64,000 nucleotides of DNA from Sarocladium kiliense. Its lineage: Eukaryota > Ascomycota > Sordariomycetes > Hypocreales > Sarocladiaceae. The position numbers were made by a program, and so were the translations under genes. The notes beneath the pieces are model-generated. The model was not told where the DNA came from. It ran no database searches and was given only the letters and a program-made list of their open reading frames with translations. Positions 21,883 through 31,908 of this stretch are shown piece by piece. The stretch is from positions 1,550,001-1,614,000 of the forward strand of contig JAUZTG010000042.1 of NCBI GenBank assembly GCA_030734395.1, in the 5' to 3' direction. The first letter of the stretch is position 1. Each line of letters begins with the position of its first letter.

Positions 21883-23559
21883 ATCCGCATCCAGCAGCCC
21901 TAGGGTGAGACTTAGAGATGGTTCATTATGGACAGTGAATCACGACATCTACAGTGGGAAAGGGCCCGGGGAAGTATACGGCAGGGATATGCCAGGGACG
22001 TGTGCGAGCCACTGGCCTGCTGTCTGTCATGACGTGCAGGGTGTATCTCCAGTATCCGCGGATGTAGCGAAACTGCACGAACCGGTTCATCCAGCCCTCG
22101 CGGCTTCTTCGTTTATCGTCCTCGTGGAGCGAAAAGGAAAGAACATGGAACGGGCCGCGCGTGATGTGATGACACGACTTGGAAGGCAGAAGAAACTACT
22201 GGATAATGCGAGCAGGTGCAAAACAAAGGGATGAAGGAGTATGGGCATTGGCTATCAGCGTCCAGTTGCGCAGCAGCAGGAGGGGGGTGAGTCACGGAAT
22301 TGGTCCAAGGCTGCGATCACGCGGGGTGGCTCGTCTGGTTGCCTGCATGGTAAACAAAAGGCAAAGTAGAAGGGACAAAAAAAAAAGGCGTCGCGAATGA
22401 GACTGAAGAAAGAAACAGGAGGAGGGGACAGTGCAGGAATGAATGGGTTGGGTGATTGGCTGACGGTGACGATTGTCTGCAACATGAAGTTTTTTTCCTC
22501 TCACTCTCATTCTCACTCTCACTCTCTGGATTGCGACCAGCCGCAAGGCGGATCACTGGCGACCCATGGAGGATCGTGGGGTGACAGGGTCCAGAACCGA
22601 GGTGATGGTAAGGAGGGAGGTACTCGAGCAGAAGCAAGATGGGGAGAATAGGTGGAGATGATAGAGGGAGGTACTTGGCCTACCATATTGGGGGCGGAAT
22701 GGGCCTCCAACCATCTGCCGGTACCTGCAAGGCGTCCTCTGGTGGGATAGACTGATTGGGGATCAGAGGAAGCAAGACGCAAGCAAACATGCAAGAATGG
22801 AGCAGGAGGAGGAAGAGGAGGGGGGTGGGATGAGTGCACTGCCCGAGAGGAGCAGGGGTGGTCGATTGGGTCGGAGACGGGAATCCGGGCTGGTTTGACA
22901 GCTGAGGCTGGAGGGAGTGATGGCCAGTTACTATAACTGGTATCCTGGACAGGACCGTGACAGCGGGAGAGGGAGAAAAAGCAATGAGCGAGTCTGCCTT
23001 TTGTCGACTTGGAATTACACGGAGTCTAGACAAGGGACACTAGTAAGTGGTACCTACAGTACAGGCTACGGGGTACGGAGTACAGGGGGTGTCCAACTAG
23101 AGCTGGACGGAACTTTGGCCAACATGGATGATGGGCACTTGCCTCAGACTGCTGTTGTGCGTGCTAGCTATCGATCTGAAAACCTGCAGTCGGGTTTGGC
23201 GCTGCATGGCTATCTGCCTGGTGCATGGCATGGCATGGCATGGCGTCGAGTCGTTCACGATGGTGGCAGAGGCTGGGGTGGGTGCAGCGTGAGTGTACTT
23301 GCTATCACTATGACCGGGTGCCCGCCGACTGAAGTACCCTTTTTCTACCTCCTTCATCAAGGCAGCAATGCCACACTCCTCTCCTCCGCCGCGTGCGTGC
23401 GCTCGTCCATCGTCAGGTCAGGGTCCAAGTTGGGGTGTTGGTCCCTGGGTGCTCAGCCCGCCCTTCAGCCCTTTGAGATCTGATACCTCCTTACTGAACC
23501 TTAGTCTGTCCTGGCTCGTCACTTTCTGTGTCCTCGGCGATTAATAAACTATATCTATC

Positions 23560-24560
23560 CATCTATCGCCGGCTTCTTCTTCACACACACCCTCTCCCTG
23601 TGTCTCTCTCGCTCGCTCTCTATCTCTCTTCACACACAGCCTGATCTCGACAAATACAACCCTGGTCCCCTTTCTCGGCAAGCAATCTATTTTCCATCCC
23701 CTGTGAAAGCGGAAAAAAAAAGGAAGGGACGAGCTGTGAGAAAAAAACCTCACAAACCCCAATTTCGATATTAACCTTATTATCGCCCAATCTTTTGCGC
23801 GCCTAATCATTTCCCCTGACTTTTCTCTCTTCTTTCGCATCTGTACCACCCACAATTGCATCATCTCAACAATACTCGACAGCCTGTTTCGCAAACACGA
23901 GGGACTCGCAGAAAAGCAAACAAACACGAATGCACGGCTGAACCTACGCAAGCAGCACACGCACTTCGCAGACGCAGGCGCAGACGCATACACTCCCACA
24001 CCCTCCCTCTCCCGCCCTCCTCCCAACGCCGTGGTTTCTCACACCCCCCTCCGTCCGTCCCTCCTAGGCTTTCCTCGCCCATCTAAGCCTCTCCCTCTCT
24101 CACTCAGACAGAGAGACAGCACATGCCTCTGGCTTTTGTCTGCATCTGCTGCTTTCTGCTGCCTCCAGATTGTTCACTGCGACTGCATCTTCCCCACTGG
24201 CTGCCTGTGAGAGCCGCATATCTTGGCCTGCCCATTCACGCCTTTTCTACACTTTGCTTTTCTTCTCGACACCACCCTCGTCGGTGACTCTTCTCTCCTT
24301 CTTCTTTCTCATCAATCGTCTGTCAGGCAATCTGTCAAACAACAATCTGCCATCTGAAGCATTCTTTTTACTTCTGAGCGCCATACGTTCCTGTGCGAGA
24401 CCAATGTGTCTTTGACTGCTGCAAGTCCAAGTCACACAGTCACTTTTCATCACGCGGATCCCCTTCACTCGCATACTCACACCCCTGGGCAAACCAACCA
24501 ATTTTCGTCGCTGTAGCTGCTGGTGTCCGCTGTCAATCTGCAGCGACCCGCCCACCGCCC
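23560..24560 (+). promoter_or_regulatory. Pyrimidine-rich promoter/leader of the coiled-coil gene
   Basis: About 1 kb of plus-strand CT-rich DNA directly precedes the ATG at 24571, with runs such as TCTCTCTCGCTCGCTCTC. In filamentous fungi, CT-rich blocks lie near transcription starts of strongly or developmentally expressed genes. An actual start site cannot be fixed from sequence. Confidence 0.4.
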
Positions 24561-24570
24561 CCCGGCCACG

Positions 24571-25470
24571 ATGCCCCAGAAAACCCCGGCCAACTCTAGC
24601 CGGCGAACATCACCAGGTTCGTATAATTCACCACATTCAATTTTCCGTCATGAATATTATCATGAAGTGCTCACAAGTCTTCCAGAACAATCAATAGACA
24701 GCCTGAAAGAGTCCAACGCCACCCTCGCTGCTGAATGCGAATCCTACCGCCAGCGCAACGGCCGGTTGCAGGACAAAGTCGACAAATATGACGAGAAGCT
24801 CGACGCTGTGAACCGTGATCTCCGGCATTCAAAGAATGACCTCAAACACGCAAAAGATGAGATCAAGCGCCTTCTGGCAGAACTGCACATCACCTCAGGC
24901 GCCAAGGAGACGCTGGAGAAGGCTTGCAAGCAGCTCCGCTACGAGAAGGAGACGGCCGAGAACGCTCATACCAGGCTCAAAGCGAGCTATGAAAATTTGA
25001 GGATGAAGTATGATGCCATTCCAGAGGAGAGGAGAAACCCCATGACGGCGCCGAAGAGGACGGGGACAGCCAGTGCTACGAGTGGTGGCAGCGGTGGCTC
25101 GTCTCGTGCGCAACAAGAATCCGAACGAGGTCGTGCAGCGAGACGTCAAGCGGAAAAGGAACGTCTCGGTGCACGCTTCGAAACAACAAAACGTCCACCG
25201 CCTTCTGGCGGCAACCGGAGCAGCTACATTGAAGGGTTCGGATCGTCGAGAAGACGGTCTGGATCAGCTGCCGCGCCAACAACAAGAGTCATGTATGATG
25301 TTGCACATACAAGACACTATGATGACCCTATTGTAACGCCAAGGGAGTCGGTCGCTTTTTCAACGCCGAGGAGAATCCCTAGCAATGGCGGTTATCACAG
25401 TGGCGGGAGCAGTACGGTGATAAGCGATGAGTATGACGATGGGGATTACCACATCCACCCGATTCATTGA
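24571..25470 (+). CDS. Coiled-coil protein with basic, Ser/Gly-rich tail
   Basis: A single exon of 299 residues. The ATG at 24571 is the first in frame; the open frame extends further only through a non-ATG codon. After a Ser/Pro-rich start, residues about 40-155 form a coiled coil (LKESNATLAAECESYRQ, KNDLKHAKDEIKRLL). The C-terminal half is low-complexity Arg/Ser/Gly with GGSGGSSRAQQ, then a stretch with TPRESVAFSTPRR and an acidic His-containing end. The paired TPR/TPRR sites look like kinase targets. No family is recognised. Its overall plan is like the His-rich coiled-coil gene at 20093, but I see no residue-level similarity strong enough to call them paralogues. Confidence 0.75.
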   Translation: MPQKTPANSSRRTSPGSYNSPHSIFRHEYYHEVLTSLPEQSIDSLKESNATLAAECESYRQRNGRLQDKVDKYDEKLDAVNRDLRHSKNDLKHAKDEIKRLLAELHITSGAKETLEKACKQLRYEKETAENAHTRLKASYENLRMKYDAIPEERRNPMTAPKRTGTASATSGGSGGSSRAQQESERGRAARRQAEKERLGARFETTKRPPPSGGNRSSYIEGFGSSRRRSGSAAAPTTRVMYDVAHTRHYDDPIVTPRESVAFSTPRRIPSNGGYHSGGSSTVISDEYDDGDYHIHPIH

Positions 25471-25738
25471 TGAACGCAATGACTCTGCAGGATGTTTCAA
25501 TCCTTTCTGCCTCTTCCCATCATACGTTACGAACAGTTGGTCCTTTGACATCCGGCCAAGACGCCGGCCGAGACCCTCCGATTTCGGTGGTCCCACCTCG
25601 GCCGGGATGACTCCGCATCCGCCGATATCTCTCAACGCGGGGGATCTTTCTTTACTTGCCCTTCTTTCTTACCTTCAACCATTCCAGCCCTTCACCAAGC
25701 ACATCTCCCTTCTGCGAGACAGCGAGCATTTCTTCAAT

Positions 25739-26590
25739 ATGAAGCTCTATCCCTCCATCCCAGACGACGTTGCCGCCTACATCCAACGACAACCCGTCTT
25801 CTTCACAGGCTCCGCGCCGACTCACCTCCCCCACATCAATGTCTCACCCAAAGGTCTCGCAGCCACGCACTTCCGCATCCTCACCCCGAACCTCTGCGCT
25901 TATATCGATCGCACTGGTTCTGGCTGCGAGACCATCGCTCATGCCTACGAGAACGGTCGTCTCTGCCTTATGTTCTGCAGCTTCGGACCCACGCCGGGGA
26001 TCCTGAGGCTGTTCTGCAGAAGCTCGGTGGTAGAGTGGGATGACCCGGCGTTTGGGGCGTGGATGAAGAGGATCACCGGGAGTGAGAGACCGCCGTTTGA
26101 GGGCACCAGAGCGATTATTGTGGCGGAGGTGTGGCAGGTGCAGACCAGTTGTGGCTATGGTGTTCCGAGGGTGAAGAAGGCTCTCTACGCGCCGACGAAT
26201 GAGGATGGTGATACCCTTCCACTTGACCCTACTATCGAGACAATCCTCCGGCAGGGCTTCAAGGGCGATGGCAAGGAGAATCCACAAACCTCAAAGCTCA
26301 ACGAACTCTCCGTCTTTGAGGAACGGCCTGCCATGGATCAATGGGCTGCCCAGAAAACCAGCAATAACTCCATGCTGCGCTACCAACAAGACAACAACTC
26401 CAGCAGCATCGATGGCCTGCCTGGCCTCCGTGCTGCGAGGAGAGATGCTGGTGAAAAGGGCAAGCTGTGGTGGGGAGATGTGAAGGCGAGAGTGAGGAGG
26501 GCTGCGGCCGAGAGAGATGGCGCCGCGCTGGGATTCTTTATTGCGGTTCTGATGTGGATTGTTTTGACAAAGATGGGTGTCGTGCTCTGA
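25739..26590 (+). CDS. Pyridoxamine-phosphate-oxidase-like split-barrel flavoprotein with C-terminal membrane anchor
   Basis: A single exon of 283 residues. The longer open frame (from 25427) overlaps the preceding gene, so the ATG at 25739 was chosen; it begins MKLYPSIPDD, the usual family start. Residues about 1-170 match the FMN-binding split-barrel fold: FFTGSAP, HINVSPKG, IDRTGSGCETIAH, NGRLCLMFCSF, then ILRLFCR. Fungal members of this group are poorly characterised oxidoreductases. The C-terminus has one transmembrane helix (GFFIAVLMWIVLT), suggesting tail-anchoring to an intracellular membrane with the barrel in the cytosol. The natural substrate is not known. It lies 268 bp after the coiled-coil gene on the same strand. 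Confidence 0.85.
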   Translation: MKLYPSIPDDVAAYIQRQPVFFTGSAPTHLPHINVSPKGLAATHFRILTPNLCAYIDRTGSGCETIAHAYENGRLCLMFCSFGPTPGILRLFCRSSVVEWDDPAFGAWMKRITGSERPPFEGTRAIIVAEVWQVQTSCGYGVPRVKKALYAPTNEDGDTLPLDPTIETILRQGFKGDGKENPQTSKLNELSVFEERPAMDQWAAQKTSNNSMLRYQQDNNSSSIDGLPGLRAARRDAGEKGKLWWGDVKARVRRAAAERDGAALGFFIAVLMWIVLTKMGVVL

Positions 26591-26943
26591 AGACGAAGAG
26601 GGCAATGCACTCTGCTTCTTCCTTCCTGTTATAATTGTGACAGGTCGCATGTTGTTTGTATTTCTGAACTTTGTATCATGGGCGTTGGCATTTGTGTTGT
26701 GAGATATCCTTGAGCGAGTGTTTTGAGTGTGTGTTTTCTCTGCGAGACTGGATGGTTTGGGCGACAGTACAGCGAGAGCTTAAGAAACATGTTTGGATAC
26801 GATTGCAAGGTTGTTTAAAATAGATCATCTCTTTTCCTTCCATTTAGCTGATTCCCATTGAGATAGACCAGACCACATGGTTCCTAGTGATTGCTTCTCG
26901 TGTCTTAAAACCTATGGCCAATGCAGACTTCCTTCGAGCCCGT
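26591..26943. other. Convergent 3' region, 353 bp
   Basis: This is space between two converging genes. It holds 3' UTR sequence only. Confidence 0.5.
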
Positions 26944-28647
26944 TTATTCCTGCTTTACGCCAATTCTGCCGGCGTGCCTCAAACCGCCGACGCTCACAAC
27001 GACGCACGTCAACATGAAGCCAAACAAAGCCCAGAAGCTTGCCCTATAGCCCTCCAACAGCGCGCTTCTCTCTTCTTGCAACGAACTCGCTTTAGTAACT
27101 GAAGAGGAAATGATCTGCAGAACCGCAAGACCAAGAGCCGTCCCGAACTGCGAAGAACTGTTAAACACAGCCCCTGCAAGAGCCTGGGTATCTTCAGGGA
27201 AGACCTCCGAGATAACGCCCAGGCCGACTGTGAATAGTAGGTTGGCTCCAACTGGACACAGGAGCTGCGCTGCGAATGCGCCTCTCCAGTAGGACCACTC
27301 TGCAGGGATGACGGCCATTATCAGAGGAGAGCCGGCTGCAAGGGCAGAAGATACGCTGATGAGCCAAACGGCGCGGAACCGGTCGACAAGAAGACCACAG
27401 CCTAGGCCCAGAAGGACACCGACCACCAAGCTGGGAAGGATTCTGATAGATGACTGCAGTGCTGATAGCTCTTGAACCTCTTGGAAGCTGTCAAAGTCGT
27501 AAGCAGGTACTCTTGAAGCTTGTAATTGAAAACGGTCTTACAATAGGTTACAAAACAACTCCATTGCATTCACGGCACAAAATGACAAGGCTGTGATGCC
27601 ACATATGGATGCGAATGCAGGATTCCTCCAGAGTGAGTTGGGAATCAAAGCAGGTCGATCAAGTGACTTTTGACGATGCATCCAGCCAACGAAGCACGGA
27701 ATAAGTAAGACGCTGATACAGAGCAAAGCGATCGTGTCTGCGTGTCGAATTCGTTCTGTGTTCGCGCTCAGAACGCTGGCTCACAGTTAGCTTTCAGACT
27801 CGAAAAACAAAACTTGGAGAATTCGACCGGGGAGAGTTTCTTACGCCAGCAGGTAACATGAGACCACCATGAATGCCGAGGCCAGCAAAGCACCAAGCCA
27901 GTCAACCTTCGTCCTGCACATCACCATTCGATCGCTGAACGACAGCTTGTCAGGCCTGTGAGGCAAGGCCCATAGACCGACGAAGAACAAACAAAGGCAG
28001 ATACCGGCGTACATGTACCACGCAGGCCGCCAGCCAGCCGCATCGATCAGCACGCCGCCTATGACAAGGCCAAAGGAGAAGCCCAGTGGCTGGCTCAGAC
28101 CCAGACAGGCAAATGCAAGATTGCGCCCTTTACCCTTCGGAAAGGCCTGGGTGACGAGGGCGACTGATGATGAGAAGTGAAGCGCCACTCCGAAGCCTTG
28201 GATGGCTCTCATGGCTACTAATTGCCTTCCTGTGGATGAGGCCGCAGCTCCAATCATGAACACAGATGTAATGAAACATCCTACCAAATCCACCGCTCTC
28301 GCACCAAATGCATCAGCTATCGACCCGGCAAGCAACAGTGACGCAGCAGTCCCCAAGCTCGTCGCAGATGCAGGCCAGAAGGCAAGTGAATCAGGCAAAG
28401 CTAGGTCAGCGGTGATGATGGGGAGTCCAACGACGACAAGTCCGTTGATAGCGCTGGAGCAAAGATTGACACCAGACAGTTGTAGTACAATAACAACTTT
28501 CTGCAGTGGCGCATAGGTCGGGGCGTAGTTTTGGGACATTCGCGACCGGACGGTCAGTGTAGTCTCGAGGACTTCGAGCGGAATCGTGGCAGCATGGTGC
28601 TCTGTCGAATGGCGAGGCAGTACAGCAGTCTCCGTCTGAGTAGCCAT
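26944..28647 (-). CDS. MFS transporter (drug:H+ antiporter type)
   Basis: Exons 28647-27845, 27775-27542 and 27487-26944 (introns of 69 and 54 nt) give 526 residues. The frame runs upstream to 28725 only through a TTG codon, so the ATG at 28647 was taken. The N-terminal half has about six helices with the MFS loop-2/3 signature (GSIADAFGARAVDLVG) and the antiporter-like motif GLSQPLGFSFGLVIGG. The second half, after the joined exons, reads FFQEVQELSALQSSIRILP, a conserved element of this MFS group, and ends with further helices. Such proteins export toxins or drugs across the plasma membrane. The substrate cannot be predicted, and no biosynthetic cluster surrounds it. Confidence 0.88.
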
Positions 28648-29311
28648 GATGCCGGTTCTTTCAAGCTGTGATAATTGCCCGTCAATTGCAGAGTTCACGA
28701 CCGAAGACTTTCTGCAACAAGTCAAATTCCTATATAAGCTTTTTTTTCCTCCTCCCGATCGTGGCCGAATATCGGCCCTTCGCTAAAGTGACTCTGACTC
28801 TATTACACCACAATTGCTCAACAGCGCCCTCCTCATGTGGATCACGGCCCCACGACAGTCGGACGCTGCCCTCTAAATAACCTTGGAAGTTCCCGATTAT
28901 CGTGTGCCTATTTCAACAGAGACGGAAGGGCGTCCAATCGAATTCGAGCCACATCAGCGCGTGCCACGGGCACTTCCATCAGGAAGCTTGGATCCAGTCG
29001 GGCCTAGACGGGCTAGACGCGTAGGTCCTGGGGTTCGAGACCAATGGCCACGGTGCCGAGAACGTTCCTGCCAGGGTTTTCAACGGTGGCCGAACGGGAT
29101 ATAACCGTATTGCTCAAAGCATCCTGGGGCCATAGAAACCCTGGCGCCGGAACGCTTATCTGCGCTTCTAACATACGGCAAGCTTGTAGAGGGCGGTAGC
29201 CACGAGTTCCGTAAGACCACTTCGCATGTCTTCTCTCTGGCCTCACGCGCGGCCGTCAACTGGTCTTTTCTGAAGTAGGTGCAAAATCTTGGCTTCAGCC
29301 GCCGAAAGAGC
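28648..29311. other. Intergenic, 664 bp
   Basis: This is the promoter of the MFS gene and the 3' side of upf3. No gene was seen. The sequence near 29035 resembles a tRNA B box but has no pairing arms. Confidence 0.5.
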
Positions 29312-31300
29312 CTAGCCCCCGCTGGCTGTCACACTTGCTGCTGTCTGCTGTCCGCCGTCCTTGGCTGCGGCGCTGTTCTTGCCGCCACCGCCGCCACCAC
29401 GGCCACGTCTTCCTCGGCCCCCAGAGGGCTTCTCTGAGGTAACAGAAGCCGATGCTGATCCCGATCCACCGGGTGCGGCAGCAGGCTTCTTATCTTTGCG
29501 CTCCATGATCTGCACCGCGCCCTGAGCCACAGAGACAGGGCTTGCACCAGAGGCCTTGACAAGTGCTTCGTGATCAGCAAACTCCACATAAGCAAAGCCC
29601 TTGCGCTTGTCCAGCTCTAAGCTTGTAATGGTCCCAAAAGTTTGGAGAGCTCCACGAAGGAGAGGCTCTGTAATGCCTTGAGAAGAATTCGCGTGCTTGA
29701 CGAAGCCACGGGTGACACCTGGCGTGATAGTGGCAACCTTCTTGTTCCCAGCAGTCTTCGCCGTTGGGGTCTTGACTGAAGGTTTGTTCGCGGGGGCGGT
29801 AGCTGCGGGCTCGGCCACTGCAGTCTCTTTTGGCGATTCCGTAGGTACTGCGTCGGGTTCAGGCTTTTTCTTCAAGATAATTGGAGGGTTGACAGGAGTA
29901 GGATTAGCCGCTGCGGAGGTGTCCACGGCCTTGCTCTTGTCCGCATTTCTCCCTCCACGATTCCTGCGTCCCCCCGAAGCGTTCTTGGTGGCATTCGCGG
30001 CTGAAGTCGAACCGGTAGGTGAGGCCGCAGCCGGCGTTTTTGTAGCAAGTTCTGTGGGAGCCGTGGGTGAGTCCACAGGCTCAGTAGTTCTCGAAGCATT
30101 GTCGCCTTTAGAGTCTGAGGGAGAGGATGATTTGGTGTCCGAATCGGCCTTTGCCGCATCTTGACGAGCCCTCCTATGTGCGCTTCCAGGGCTAAGCCCG
30201 AGATCTCGCTGAAGAAGACGTGCTGCGGCTGCTATGCCTGCTCGCCGGCTCTTAGGAGCGTCTCCGCCATTCGCGGATGCCGTTGGCTCTGATTTGTCAG
30301 TAGCTTCAGTGGTCTTCTCAGCGGCAGGCTTCTTCGTGAGAATTTTGACATTCTCTTTCGCAGGCTTCGTTGCCCTTTCACCCTTCGCCTCCCGGCCTTT
30401 CTTGCGGGAGGAACCTTCATCGTCCTTTGCACTGCCCTTGCCCTTTCCTGCTCCGGATTCCTGCCGAGAATGCTTAGATCCCTTGCCCGAGTCCCTGCCC
30501 TTATTTGCCTTCTTCTCTTTGAGATACTCGACAAGCGGCGTGGTTGTGACTTTTGTGTCAGTCTTTGCGGCATCCTCTGTCTCCTCGGCCTCAGGTGCCG
30601 ATGCTGGGTTCGCAAGTCCTTCAAGAAAAGCCATAAACTCGGGATCCTGGTCGATGGTGCCCTGTCGTGCATCTGTACGCTTCTTGATATTCGGTACCTT
30701 CTTGTAGATAGCAAATTCCAAGGCAGGCGGCGCGATCAGTGACGGGCTTGTGAAAGTTGACTTTGCATCCTCCCACGTTGCTGTGCGCACGACCTCATTC
30801 AGGGCCATGGTACTGTCCTTCTTCGTGAGATGCAAGTACGCACGAGCTGGAATGGATGGCTTCGCGGCACTTGAGGTTGGGAGTCAGTACACATATGTGA
30901 GATTGGTGTTTAAAAGCCATACTCTGAAGAGATCTTTCCTGGAACATAGGAAAGCCAGTCTACCAAGCCCTTCCCAACGGCCCAGTCGGGCCCAAGGATG
31001 GTTGTGAATTCAGGCTCAGTCATGCCAGGGGGTAGTCGTCGGACTACAACCTTCTCGCCAGAGCTGGGTGGCCTCCTTGAACTGCGGGACTGGCCATGAT
31101 CGTTTCCTGACCTGTCTCTCCCGCCTCTAGATGAGGACTTCTTTTGGGTTTCTTTGCCCTTTCGGGGCGTTAGCTACTGGTGACAGAACAGTCGAACATC
31201 TTCGTGAGGCGCAACAAACTTTGGTTTGGGCTGCAGGCTGGCTGCCAGATGAAGCTCCATTTGTCTTACGAGACAGAAGCTGCGGAGCGGTGGTCGACAT
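29312..31300 (-). CDS. upf3: Upf3/Smg4 nonsense-mediated decay factor with extra C-terminal RRM and Gly/Arg tail
   Basis: Exons 31300-31220, 31173-30923 and 30869-29312 (introns of 46 and 53 nt) give 629 residues. The Smg4/UPF3 domain starts at about residue 68 (KVVVRRLPPGM) and includes GPDWAVGKGLVDW, RAYLHLTK, PPALEFAIYKKVP and the hallmark RQGTIDQDPEFMAFLEGL. The middle is long, charged and disordered. A second RNA-recognition fold lies at about 497-569 (TRGFVKHANS, RKGFAYVEFADHE), then a Gly/Arg-rich box (GGRGRRGRGGGGGG). Upf3 bridges Upf2 and the exon-junction or terminating-ribosome machinery in mRNA surveillance. Exon 1 and its GTTTGT donor are the least certain part. It is divergent from sit4 with 608 bp between the starts. 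Confidence 0.88.
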
Positions 31301-31908
31301 ATCGCATCGCGCTCATGTGATCGGCGTGCAAGGTGAATCCGAAGTGACGACTTCGACTGGAGTGGCGAGCAGGAAAGTCGAATATGCGCTCAGGTATGAT
31401 GTCGCAGATGAGGTTCACACCAGAAGGAGTGAGTCTAAAGCTTCACGACGGTCCACTAAACTTCCAGCGCCAGGTTCCACTGAATCGCAGGCCAAGTGCG
31501 ACCTGGGTGCGGCGTCGATCACGTGGCCTGGCGGTGATAGTGGTAGCAGCGATCTGCCCGCTTCGGGCGGCTCTGAATCGCTCCTAATTCTGGAGCTTAG
31601 TTAGGGGTAAATGACAATGAAAGTTTGGGTCCGTTGTCCAGCATTCAGGTCCAGTGTCAAATGAACTTGCTATAGATGAGAACGAGGCTGGCGAAGTCAT
31701 GCTCATCCTCACCGCGCCTATGTTTCTTCTCTCACCAAGCACCCACCCCGGTTCGTTGGTGATCCACACAGCGCCTCCCACCCGTTGTCTTAGGCCGTGA
31801 CCGCTGAAGTAATCCTCCGCCCTCACCTCTGCCGCAAGCCGCTGTGGCATCACCCTCTCCTCGCCATCCATCTTCGTCCTCGACGGAGCATGCGCCAACG
31901 TCACAAAC
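31301..31908. promoter_or_regulatory. Shared divergent promoter of upf3 and sit4
   Basis: 608 bp separate the two ATGs on opposite strands. The open frame 31131-31604 on the plus strand overlaps upf3 exons 1 and 2 and is a shadow. No known factor site could be identified with confidence. Confidence 0.45.

Larger units (their letters stand above)
20738..24570. other. Gene-poor stretch, 3.8 kb, with pyrimidine-rich leader
   Basis: Apart from the minus frame 20929-21882 (listed) nothing reads as a gene. From about 23560 to 24560 the plus strand is strongly C+T biased (CT, CTTT, CACACA runs), typical of long promoters and 5' leaders of regulated fungal genes. Small tandem repeats occur at 22497-22530 (TCTCAC/TCTCAT units) and 23222-23246 (CATGG units). 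Confidence 0.5.

Noticed and set aside
22917..24026. Frames of 188 (plus) and 161 (minus) codons in the CT-rich leader
   Set aside because: Low-complexity composition, no motif, and the plus frame begins at a non-ATG codon before its first Met.
29000..29060. tRNA-like B box (GGTTCGAGACC)
   Set aside because: No paired T-arm, anticodon arm or acceptor stem could be built around it. No other tRNA candidate was found by eye, though a covariance search would be decisive.
29697..30707. Plus-strand frames of 155 and 157 codons
   Set aside because: Antisense to the charged, Ala/Lys-rich middle of upf3.
31131..31604. Plus-strand 157-codon frame between upf3 and sit4
   Set aside because: It overlaps upf3 exons on the opposite strand and has no recognisable domain.
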